Below are positions 30,311 to 37,790 of a stretch of 64,000 nucleotides of DNA, in pieces. Made by a program: the position numbers and the translations under genes. The stretch comes from Candidatus Altarchaeales archaeon. GTDB taxonomy: Archaea; Altiarchaeota; Altiarchaeia; IMC4; SCGC-AAA252-I15. A model generated the notes under the pieces. The model was not told the origin of the DNA, searched no databases, and was given only the letters and a program-made list of their open reading frames with translations. The stretch is from the NCBI GenBank assembly GCA_014727915.1, contig WJMO01000007.1, positions 1 through 64,000 of the forward strand, in the 5' to 3' direction. How positions within the stretch are numbered: the first letter of the stretch is position 1; each line of letters starts with the position of its first letter.

Positions 30311-31480
30311 ATGGAAGGATACGATGTTGTGGTGGTGGGCGCGGGCCCGGCAGGGCTCTGCCTCACACGCGAACTCGCAGGTTCAGAGCTGAAAGTCCTG
30401 CTGATAGACCGGAAGAGGGATGCCGGCGACGTCCGATATAACACGTCAGGCAGCTTCATAGACCCGGTCGAATGGGGGTTGCCCGATGAGGTCCTGCACC
30501 CCGTGTATAAGACACGATTCATATCCAGGAACGAAGAAGCCATCAAAGAGGGCATAGGGTACATCATAGACCGGCGGAAGCTGCTCGAATTCCTGGAGGA
30601 GGAGAGCAGGGAAAACGAGAACCTCGAAGTCATGTACAGGACCTGGTTCAGGAGCTGCAAGTTTGGTAAGAGAGGTATCGAACAAATGGCTGTATGCAGG
30701 GACGGTGAAGACGTTGAGGTCGCCGGGAAAACCTACGTTGACTGCTCGGGGAACAGCTGCATCATCGGGAGACATGTTGGCTTGAAGCCTGCGAGAACGG
30801 ACGCGGCAGTAGGGGCAGAGTACCTCGTCCCCCTGAAGACCGAACCCCACACCGCAGACCTGTTCGTGGGAAGCAACCTAAGAGGCGGATACGGGTGGAT
30901 ATTCCCCACAGGAGACGATAAAGCAATAGTGGGATACGGGAGCCTCAACCCAGAATACTACCCGAAAGTCAGGGAATGCCTCGACGGCATGTGGGAGATG
31001 GGGAGGGTTTCTGAACGTTGCGAGCACAAGCCATTGGAGGAGAACGTGGCGGTTTTCACTACGGGAGAGCCGCTGAGGAAGTTCACGGAAAGGAACGTTG
31101 TGGCAGTCGGGGACTGCGTGCTCCAGGGCAACCCGCTCGTCGGAGAGGGCATAAGGTTCGTCATGGACAGCGCGAGGATGGCCGCGAGATGGATCATTAA
31201 GGCATTGGAAGAGGGCGACAACGCAATCCTGGAGGGTTACAGCAGGGAGTGGGCGGGGAAATACCATAAGAAGTATCGTATCGCCTACATGCTCCAGCAG
31301 AAGATGAGAAGATACACCGACGACGACCGTAAGCTGGACTTCATAGCCCGCCGCATGGCGGAGATGAGCAACCAGGACTTCAAAAAAGGACTCAGCGGAG
31401 ACTTCACAACAGCTTACATGCTTAAGATGGGGATAAAGTCCGCGATGATGAAGGCCCGAAGGTCATGGATGCCAGAATAG
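30311..31480 (+). CDS. geranylgeranyl-reductase-family flavoprotein
   Basis: 389 residues. N-terminal FAD motif VVVVGAGPAGLCLTRELA, a central substrate region with YGWIFPTGDDKAIVGYG (the family's GW-FP pattern) and C-terminal VVAVGDCVLQGNPLVGEGIRFVMDS. Family members reduce double bonds in the isoprenoid chains of archaeal membrane lipids or quinones. One of several paralogues is usual, and this one lacks some typical residues near the N-terminus, so the exact substrate is open. Peripheral membrane protein without TM helices. Confidence 0.88.
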   Translation: MEGYDVVVVGAGPAGLCLTRELAGSELKVLLIDRKRDAGDVRYNTSGSFIDPVEWGLPDEVLHPVYKTRFISRNEEAIKEGIGYIIDRRKLLEFLEEESRENENLEVMYRTWFRSCKFGKRGIEQMAVCRDGEDVEVAGKTYVDCSGNSCIIGRHVGLKPARTDAAVGAEYLVPLKTEPHTADLFVGSNLRGGYGWIFPTGDDKAIVGYGSLNPEYYPKVRECLDGMWEMGRVSERCEHKPLEENVAVFTTGEPLRKFTERNVVAVGDCVLQGNPLVGEGIRFVMDSARMAARWIIKALEEGDNAILEGYSREWAGKYHKKYRIAYMLQQKMRRYTDDDRKLDFIARRMAEMSNQDFKKGLSGDFTTAYMLKMGIKSAMMKARRSWMPE

Positions 31481-31487
31481 GCCCAGA

Positions 31488-31994
31488 CTAGATTTTTTCG
31501 GCGAGGAACCATCCAATGACCCTCCTCGCGTCTTCAAGGCCCCCATATTCCTCCAGTGTGAAGTGGGACATCTTCTCACTGTCTATGCCTCTTACCATGG
31601 AGGATAGATTGTTAGGCCAGTAGCCCCTCTGGTAGATTGCGAGCACCGGGACCTCAGGCAAGCCCATCCTGGGGCGGAGGTAGGCGTGGGCGAGTTCGAT
31701 GCCCGTGCCAAGGCTGGGTATGGACACCTCGAATACGGCAGCTGATATGCTGCCTTCCACGAGGCCTATCATCCGTTCTCGGACATACCTGGTCCTTTCC
31801 AGCCCCGGTGGTGGGAGCGGGCCTATCGATTCCTCCAGCAGACTGGCGGCCTCCTCTTTGGTCCTGCCGGTGGTGTGCTCGGTTACAACCTCATGGCCGC
31901 CGTCCCTGATAGCCGATATCAGAGCTGCGTTGAAGCCTGCTCGCTCACTCCTGTCCCTGGCCCCCTGCAAGGCAGCACCAAAAAAGACCTTCAT
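31488..31994 (-). CDS. nucleoside 2-deoxyribosyltransferase-like (DNPH1/Rcl-type) protein
   Basis: 168 residues. KVFFGAALQGARDR at the start, GHEVVTEHTT, and the catalytic-site pattern FEVSIPSLGTGIELAHA (Glu in EVS and ELA) match the Rcl/DNPH1 family, which hydrolyses 2'-deoxynucleotide N-glycosidic bonds. It would work in nucleotide clean-up. An A/T-rich promoter segment (31995-32041) lies upstream. Confidence 0.82.
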   Translation of the reverse strand: MKVFFGAALQGARDRSERAGFNAALISAIRDGGHEVVTEHTTGRTKEEAASLLEESIGPLPPPGLERTRYVRERMIGLVEGSISAAVFEVSIPSLGTGIELAHAYLRPRMGLPEVPVLAIYQRGYWPNNLSSMVRGIDSEKMSHFTLEEYGGLEDARRVIGWFLAEKI

Positions 31995-32041
31995 AATAAT
32001 AGATGATTATTATAAATAATTAATAATTTTATTTAAATAAT

Positions 32042-32233
32042 TTAAATTCCTTTTGTTTCCATGAACTTCCTGAGGCTGCGGTCATACGTCCGCTCGACAT
32101 CATCCAGGAAATAGCAGGCGGGCAACTCGTTCCTCGCGCGGTGGTAGCTGACGCACTCACAGCACAATCCCTTCTTATCGCAGGGGTACGAACAATTGCA
32201 GTTGGCCGCGTTCTCCTCTCTCTTGCATCTCAT
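32042..32233 (-). CDS. DUF6485-like Cys-rich small protein
   Basis: 63 residues with seven cysteines in [26 protein letters not shown] and PACYF, followed by [10 protein letters not shown]. This matches a widespread small family annotated as DUF6485, probably zinc- or iron-sulphur-binding. Its start is 12 bases after the TadC gene stop, so it may be the last gene of the pilus operon. Confidence 0.8.
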   Translation of the reverse strand: MRCKREENAANCNCSYPCDKKGLCCECVSYHRARNELPACYFLDDVERTYDRSLRKFMETKGI

Positions 32234-32245
32234 GTCTAACCACGC

Positions 32246-33235
32246 TCAGCCGGGCATCATCTCGCCCATCGTGATCCTCAAGATCTTGGACGCTAAATAG
32301 AAAAGCCCTATCGCCACCAACAACAGCACAGGAAGGTACTTGAAACCCTCCTTCTCCTCACCCTTCAATATCAACCCCATTATCATGCTCCCGAAGAAAC
32401 AGGATATTATAATGGAAATGTATGAGTAGTTCCTTATGAACTCGGGCTCGATGCTCATGCCAGTTGTCTTTATGGGCGCGCCGGACATCCCGTCAAAGTC
32501 CTTGGGAAGCTCGTCCGCGATCATCTGCATGTTCTGGGTCAGAAGCTCGACCAGGAAAGACGACATGGCGAACAGCGCGGGAGCGCCCAAAGCTATGGCG
32601 ATGAAGATGAACAGGACATACATGAGGACGCTGGCGCTTATCTCCTTCTGGACTATCTGCTGGTCTCGGAGGTCCTCCGCCGTCTGATCGAGGAGGTCTG
32701 CAAGCTGGCCTCCAGACTTGAGGCTGTGGACGATCAGCTCCACCGTCCGCTCAAGGTTGGTCGACCTTATGTGTAAAGTCATCCGGGAGATCGCATCCAC
32801 GAGAGGCCGCCCAGCCATGGTCTCCTTACCAACCCGCCTTATCTCCTCCTCCAAAGCCCCGAACTCGGGCCGGGCAGCCAGTATCAACGCCTTGTCCGTC
32901 GTGAGCCCCGCCCTTATGTTGGAGGACATCAGCTGCAGCGCATCGGGTAGGACGTCATCGACCTTGCCTGCCTTGGCGGACACGTTAAGACTCAGCCAAA
33001 TGTATGTGAGGAACTCGAATACGATGAAAGAGCCGGTGAAAGCGGCCAGTGGGGGGAGTTCCATGCGGGTGCTCAGCAGCAGGGTCGACGCGAAGGCCAG
33101 GACGACGCCGAGGGTGATGGCAAAGCCTATGAACTTGTCAGGGTCCGTCTTAACAGTGGAGAACCTGAGCTGGTCCCTGTACCTCTCCCTTACCGGCTTG
33201 GGCATTATCCTCGCGAGCAACGTTATGAAAGACAT
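32246..33235 (-). CDS. TadC/GspF-like platform protein of archaeal type IV pilus (2nd)
   Basis: 329 residues. Membrane helices around 38-56 and 62-84, then a cytoplasmic GspF-type helical bundle (about 95-190, with SSNIRAGLTTDKALILAARPEF and VHSLKSGGQLADLLDQTAEDL), then helices near 200-225, 270-290 and 300-320. It forms the inner-membrane platform on which the ATPase works. It follows the first TadC gene by 3 bases. Two unequal platform genes are the rule in archaeal pili and archaella-related systems. Confidence 0.9.
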   Translation of the reverse strand: MSFITLLARIMPKPVRERYRDQLRFSTVKTDPDKFIGFAITLGVVLAFASTLLLSTRMELPPLAAFTGSFIVFEFLTYIWLSLNVSAKAGKVDDVLPDALQLMSSNIRAGLTTDKALILAARPEFGALEEEIRRVGKETMAGRPLVDAISRMTLHIRSTNLERTVELIVHSLKSGGQLADLLDQTAEDLRDQQIVQKEISASVLMYVLFIFIAIALGAPALFAMSSFLVELLTQNMQMIADELPKDFDGMSGAPIKTTGMSIEPEFIRNYSYISIIISCFFGSMIMGLILKGEEKEGFKYLPVLLLVAIGLFYLASKILRITMGEMMPG

Positions 33236-33238
33236 GAT

Positions 33239-34141
33239 CTAACCACCTATGAGGTTCGGCCTCCGAGACTTTATCAAACCCAGGAATATGAACTGCATGA
33301 AAACCACGAACACCAGAAGGCCGTAGAATGTCATCTCATTCCCCAACGCGTCCATGCCCGGGAAGCTAGACAAAACTATCAGCATGGTTATTCCCAGGGA
33401 GGGGACTATGACCGCGACCATCATGTACATCATCGCAAGCGGGTTCAATATGCTCTTGTACTTCCTTATCTCCACCAGCTGCTCCTTTGAGAGGGATTTT
33501 ATGACGTCTTCGAGGTTCTGGCCCAGGTCGCTCCCGGACTTCATGCTGTTGACTACCTGCCACATGGCACGCCTGAAGTATATGCTCGGATTCCGGACGG
33601 CAAGCTTCTCCAGCACGTCCACCACCGGCTGGCCCGCGTTCACCTTCTCGACGACTACCTTGAACTCGTCGGTTATCGGGCCATAGTTGCCCAACGCGAT
33701 GGATGCTATGCCGTTGAATATCGGCACGCCGGACCTTATCTGTATCAGGAGGCTCCTAAGGGCGAAGAGGAGGTTGCGCTCCAGGTACTTCACCCTCTTG
33801 TTCACGATGCTCTTAGGGTAGCCGAGCATGTAAACGAAGAACACGCCGGATACGACAACGCCTATCGCCGGGCCGAACTCCGGGTTTGCAGCCCCCCCGG
33901 ACACGAGTATGAAGGAGAGTATGCCGCCCAATCCTATGAGGATGAAAGTGGACATGAAGAAGCAGACCGCCAGGTACTCACGGGTTGTTATGTCATACTG
34001 GTCCCTGACGCCGGACTGATCGATGGCATCACGCATGAAAGGGAATAGATGGGTTAATATGGCCCCTACACCTATGAACAGGCGTGAGCCCCCTCTCACA
34101 AACTTTGACTCAAGGACAGGTATCTTGGCCTCAGTCATCAA
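33239..34141 (-). CDS. TadC/GspF-like platform protein of archaeal type IV pilus (1st)
   Basis: 300 residues. Helices near 52-77 and 83-107, a GspF domain (about 125-235, RSLLIQIRSGVPIFNGIASIALG and VNSMKSGSDLGQNLEDVIKSL), and two C-terminal helices (about 240-262 and 270-290). Sequence organisation parallels the second platform protein, and the two likely act as a heterodimer. 31 bases separate it from the ATPase gene. Confidence 0.9.
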   Translation of the reverse strand: MMTEAKIPVLESKFVRGGSRLFIGVGAILTHLFPFMRDAIDQSGVRDQYDITTREYLAVCFFMSTFILIGLGGILSFILVSGGAANPEFGPAIGVVVSGVFFVYMLGYPKSIVNKRVKYLERNLLFALRSLLIQIRSGVPIFNGIASIALGNYGPITDEFKVVVEKVNAGQPVVDVLEKLAVRNPSIYFRRAMWQVVNSMKSGSDLGQNLEDVIKSLSKEQLVEIRKYKSILNPLAMMYMMVAVIVPSLGITMLIVLSSFPGMDALGNEMTFYGLLVFVVFMQFIFLGLIKSRRPNLIGG

Positions 34142-34172
34142 ATAGAATTAGTAATAGGTATTAAAGAGGGTG

Positions 34173-35738
34173 TCACGCGCCCTCCTCCTCTTCCCTATCT
34201 CCGAGCAGCGCCTCAGGACCCTCGTCGGACAGCACGACTTTGACCACTGTCTTACGGTCGATGTAGTAGCGGTTGAGTATCCTCCCTACTTCGTCGACCT
34301 TGCGTATATCGTGCTTGACCATCCAGTTGAGTATGTTCTTCTTGAGGTTGATGTCCTCCACGACCTCGGCCCTCGTCAAACCCGTGTGCCGGTATAACTC
34401 GGTGAACAACCTCATGGGCTCCACGTTGGGGACTATCTCGTCCTCCCGCGCATCCCACCGGTATATGATGTTAGGCTTGTACCGCACTTCCCCGGACCTC
34501 CGCTTCTCCTCGTCCATCAGGAACTCCCCGACCTCGAATATGCGCCTTATGTTACGCCTCCGGTCCCGGAACATCACGACGTTGAGGTGAACCGCCTCCA
34601 ACATGCTGTGGGGCACCTCTATCGGGGGGTTGGTTATCCTCGTTATGGTCTGCTCGCAGGTGTCCGCGTGTATCGTGCAGTATACCGAGTGCCCTGTGTG
34701 CATCGCCTCGAACAGCACCTCAGCCTCCCGCTTCTTACGTATCTCGCCCATGACTATCCGGTCCGGCCGCATCCTAAGAGAGTTAACCAGCAGGTCCAGC
34801 ATGCTGACCTCGCCCTTCCCCTCGGGGTTGGGTTCCCGGGTCGTGAGGGGACACCAGTAGAGGTACTCTGGGAGCTGCAGCTCCCTGGTGTCCTCGATGC
34901 TGATTATGCGGTGGTTGGGCGGCATGAAGGGCATGCAGATGTTCAGGAAGCTCGTCTTCCCCGACCCTGTCCCTCCGCTGACGACTATGTTCATCTCGTA
35001 TTGTATCATCAGCCAGATGAGAGCCAGCACCTCGGGGGTGGCGGTACCCGTCTTTATGAAGTCGGGGGCGGTCCACGGGTCCCTCGCGAACTTACGGATG
35101 GTTATCGTATTCCCCTTGGTCGCTATGGGCGTCAGGATGGCGTTGGCACGGTCTTTGCTCACGAGATGGGCGTCCAATAGGGGGCTGAGGGTGGTTATCT
35201 CCCGGCCGACCCGCCTGCCGATGGTGTTGGCATAGTTTTGGATGCGCATCTCGTTCTGTGGTGTGATGTTCGACTTGAGCCATCCGAACTTCTTGTGGTA
35301 TACTCTTATGGGCTCTGACGCGGAGTTTATTACTATCTCCTCCAGGTTCGGGTCGTTCAGGAAGAACTCTATCTCGTCTAGGCCGAGTAGCTCGTGCAGC
35401 ATGCTCAGCACGAAGTGGGTCTTCATCTCCGGGTCCAATCCGGGAAGCTCCTCGTCCAGTATAACCCCGGCTTTCTGCTCGAACTCCCCCTTCAACTGGC
35501 CCAGCAGCTTGGGGTCGAGTATCTCGCTGGTGCTCATCTCTACGCCGGCTATCAGGCGGTCTTTTATGTCGTCCAACAGGGCCATCGTAGCGACGTCCAC
35601 CTCGGGAAGTATGAGCTTGTAGTAGGGTACGAAGTCCCTCATGATTATCTGAACGTGCGTTTCAACGCCTTCAGACTGTATCGTGTAGGAGTCCAGTACT
35701 TCGCCGTCAGCGGCCTTCTCACTTTTTTCCTTTGCCAT
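34173..35738 (-). CDS. type II/IV secretion-pilus ATPase (CpaF/PilT-N superfamily)
   Basis: 521 residues. N-terminal helical domain, then the PilB/VirB11-type motor: Walker A GGTGSGKTSF, Asp box IISIEDTRELQLP, Walker B RPDRIVMGEIRKKREAEVLFEAMHTGHS and the His box CTIHAD. It powers assembly of the pilin subunits encoded upstream. Overlaps the preceding gene by 20 bases, so it is translationally coupled to the helix-turn-helix protein. Its long C-terminal extension (after ~400, FEVGEFLMDEEKRRSGE...) is common in archaeal forms. Confidence 0.95.
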   Translation of the reverse strand: MAKEKSEKAADGEVLDSYTIQSEGVETHVQIIMRDFVPYYKLILPEVDVATMALLDDIKDRLIAGVEMSTSEILDPKLLGQLKGEFEQKAGVILDEELPGLDPEMKTHFVLSMLHELLGLDEIEFFLNDPNLEEIVINSASEPIRVYHKKFGWLKSNITPQNEMRIQNYANTIGRRVGREITTLSPLLDAHLVSKDRANAILTPIATKGNTITIRKFARDPWTAPDFIKTGTATPEVLALIWLMIQYEMNIVVSGGTGSGKTSFLNICMPFMPPNHRIISIEDTRELQLPEYLYWCPLTTREPNPEGKGEVSMLDLLVNSLRMRPDRIVMGEIRKKREAEVLFEAMHTGHSVYCTIHADTCEQTITRITNPPIEVPHSMLEAVHLNVVMFRDRRRNIRRIFEVGEFLMDEEKRRSGEVRYKPNIIYRWDAREDEIVPNVEPMRLFTELYRHTGLTRAEVVEDINLKKNILNWMVKHDIRKVDEVGRILNRYYIDRKTVVKVVLSDEGPEALLGDREEEEGA

Positions 35739-37740
35739 CCGAGCCCTCCTTGGTAGACTTATCAGAGTGTATGCTTATTATCTCAGGTTCGCCGATGGTT
35801 GGGTACCTGAGCTCCAGCAGGTTGTGCTCTTCCAGTATCATGGCCCAGGCCTCTATCTGGGTCTTGCTGACCTTCATCTTCTTCGCCAAGGCCTCATTTA
35901 TCTTCAGCCTCCCCTTGGACTCCACCATCTCATAGAGCAGGTCTATGTTCGTGTGTATCTTCTTGCCCTCCTCCACACGCTTGTTGAAGCCCTTGCCGTC
36001 CTTGCCCAATGTTATCTTCGGCGCATCCCTGAGACGCCTTATCTCGTCCTTCCGCTTCTCCTTCGCCAAAATGTCTCCCGCCGATGATATGGGAGATGAT
36101 CCGCCACCAGACCGCTGCATCTTCAGCTCTTCGAGCCTCGCGGACTTTCTCTCATCGACCTGCTTCTCGCCTGTCCCGGCGCCGCCATCCTTTGTCTTCC
36201 GGAGCTCCGCGTATCTTTGGGCTTTGACAGGGTCAAGGTTGAGGTTTCTCGCGAAGTCTATCAGGTTGAATCCGCCACCTATCTTCTTGACCTTCCTCTT
36301 CTCCTTCAGCATCTTCCTGCGCTCTTCCTTCGCTGCGTCAGATCCTCCGGAGAAGACGCTCTTAAGACCGGACATCACGGATTTCTTCTCCTTCTCGCCC
36401 GGTTCCGGCCTGAGCCGGGATTTGATCTTTATCTTCAGGGTTGAGAGTTTCACCGGCTTGGACAGCATGTAGTTTATGTTGGTGCGGACGGACTCGTTCA
36501 GGTCGTCCTCTGTCATCTCGAATATCTCGAGGTCTCCCTTGGTCCCGACGAACTCCGTCTGTATCTCGGAGAGGGCCTCATCACCGAATGTGACCTCCGC
36601 CTGGTCCATGTGCTCGAAAGATGCCGCTACTATCTCGCCCTTGTCTATGAGCAGGCCGGCGGTGTAGGCTTGGTCGTCGAGTTCCGCGTACAGCCTCATC
36701 GCGCCCACGAACTCGGTGGCAAGGCTCTTGCACACGTTCCTGAACTCCTCCTCCGTCTCCGGCATTACCTTGTCGCCGCTGACGACCATCTTGGACGAAT
36801 CCCGGCCTTTATCCCCATCCTGCCGGGCAGGCTCTGGCTCTGACCCGCCCTGGGATCCGGTTCCTGAGACAGCGGATGTTTCGGGTTTGCCCACATCCCC
36901 TGCCGTGGGCTCTTCTGCAGGGGTTTCAGCTGTTGTTGTGGGGGGAGCTTCCTGGCCGGACTCCGAGGGCTCTTGAGACGTTGAAAACCCGGTTTCGGGA
37001 GTCGGGGTCCCGGACTCGACCGGGATTTCAGGTGTCGTAGGTGAGGGTTCGGGCTCTGAATGCTCGGGGGGTGAAGTGGGATGTTCGGTCGGGGTTGGAG
37101 ATTCGGATGTTGAGGGTGATATTTCCTGCGAGGATGAACTGCTGGTTTCAGGTGTTTCAGCCGCAGGCTCCTGTTCGGACTCCGGTGTAGGCGAAGGCGC
37201 AGGCTCGGGGGTTGCGGCGGGTGTGGGCTGGGATTCGGGTTGGGGGATAGGTGGGGGTTCAGGCGGTGTTGTGTCTGGGGCGGACTGGACAGGCTCGGTT
37301 GCGGGGATTGGCTCTGCCGTGGCAGGGGTCTCCGGAGACGCAGCCGCTGTTCCCTGCGCTCCCCCAGAAGTGGGGGGTGTCTGCTGGCCATCAGATGGCG
37401 TTTCCGGCTCGCCTGAGGGGTCGGATGGAATGCCAGGGTCGGGGGAGGGAGTAGGTGCGTGCGGTTCCTTGTGTTCGTGGGATTTCAGCACCGCACCGCC
37501 GGATATGCTGTATTCGGTCTTGCCGAGGAACTTCTTCTTGACCTTGATTATGCCCTTATCCTTCAGGTAGGAGGTGTAGCGGCCCAGTTCCTTCTTGTCG
37601 ATTCCCGTAGAGGATGAAAGCTCCTTGTCCGAGACCACACCCCGGCGTTTTATCTCGTCTAAGACGCGTTTAAGGCGTAATGCCCCCTGTTTCTTCCGTT
37701 CTTCAACGCCCCCGTGAAGCCGGTTCTTAACGTCGGACAT
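35719..37740 (-). CDS. winged-helix, P/S/T-rich linker protein of the pilus operon
   Basis: About 673 residues from ATG 37740; an in-frame start further upstream would overlap the previous gene. The N-terminus (about 8-85) reads as a winged helix (KRRGVVSDKELSSSTGIDKKE, TEYSISGG). Residues ~95-330 are a low-complexity P/E/T/S linker. The rest has a compact domain (about 330-460, LATEFVGAMRLYAELDDQAYTAGLLIDKGEIVAA), a charged coiled region and a second helix-turn-helix at the C-terminus (INEALAKKMKVSKTQIEAWA). No signal peptide, so it is cytoplasmic. It may regulate the pilus or link the motor to other proteins. No homologue recognised. Confidence 0.75.
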   Translation of the reverse strand: MSDVKNRLHGGVEERKKQGALRLKRVLDEIKRRGVVSDKELSSSTGIDKKELGRYTSYLKDKGIIKVKKKFLGKTEYSISGGAVLKSHEHKEPHAPTPSPDPGIPSDPSGEPETPSDGQQTPPTSGGAQGTAAASPETPATAEPIPATEPVQSAPDTTPPEPPPIPQPESQPTPAATPEPAPSPTPESEQEPAAETPETSSSSSQEISPSTSESPTPTEHPTSPPEHSEPEPSPTTPEIPVESGTPTPETGFSTSQEPSESGQEAPPTTTAETPAEEPTAGDVGKPETSAVSGTGSQGGSEPEPARQDGDKGRDSSKMVVSGDKVMPETEEEFRNVCKSLATEFVGAMRLYAELDDQAYTAGLLIDKGEIVAASFEHMDQAEVTFGDEALSEIQTEFVGTKGDLEIFEMTEDDLNESVRTNINYMLSKPVKLSTLKIKIKSRLRPEPGEKEKKSVMSGLKSVFSGGSDAAKEERRKMLKEKRKVKKIGGGFNLIDFARNLNLDPVKAQRYAELRKTKDGGAGTGEKQVDERKSARLEELKMQRSGGGSSPISSAGDILAKEKRKDEIRRLRDAPKITLGKDGKGFNKRVEEGKKIHTNIDLLYEMVESKGRLKINEALAKKMKVSKTQIEAWAMILEEHNLLELRYPTIGEPEIISIHSDKSTKEGSDGKGKK

Positions 37741-37790
37741 AATCCACCAATATACATTTACCCCCAGTAGATTAAAATTAAAAGGGGGGT

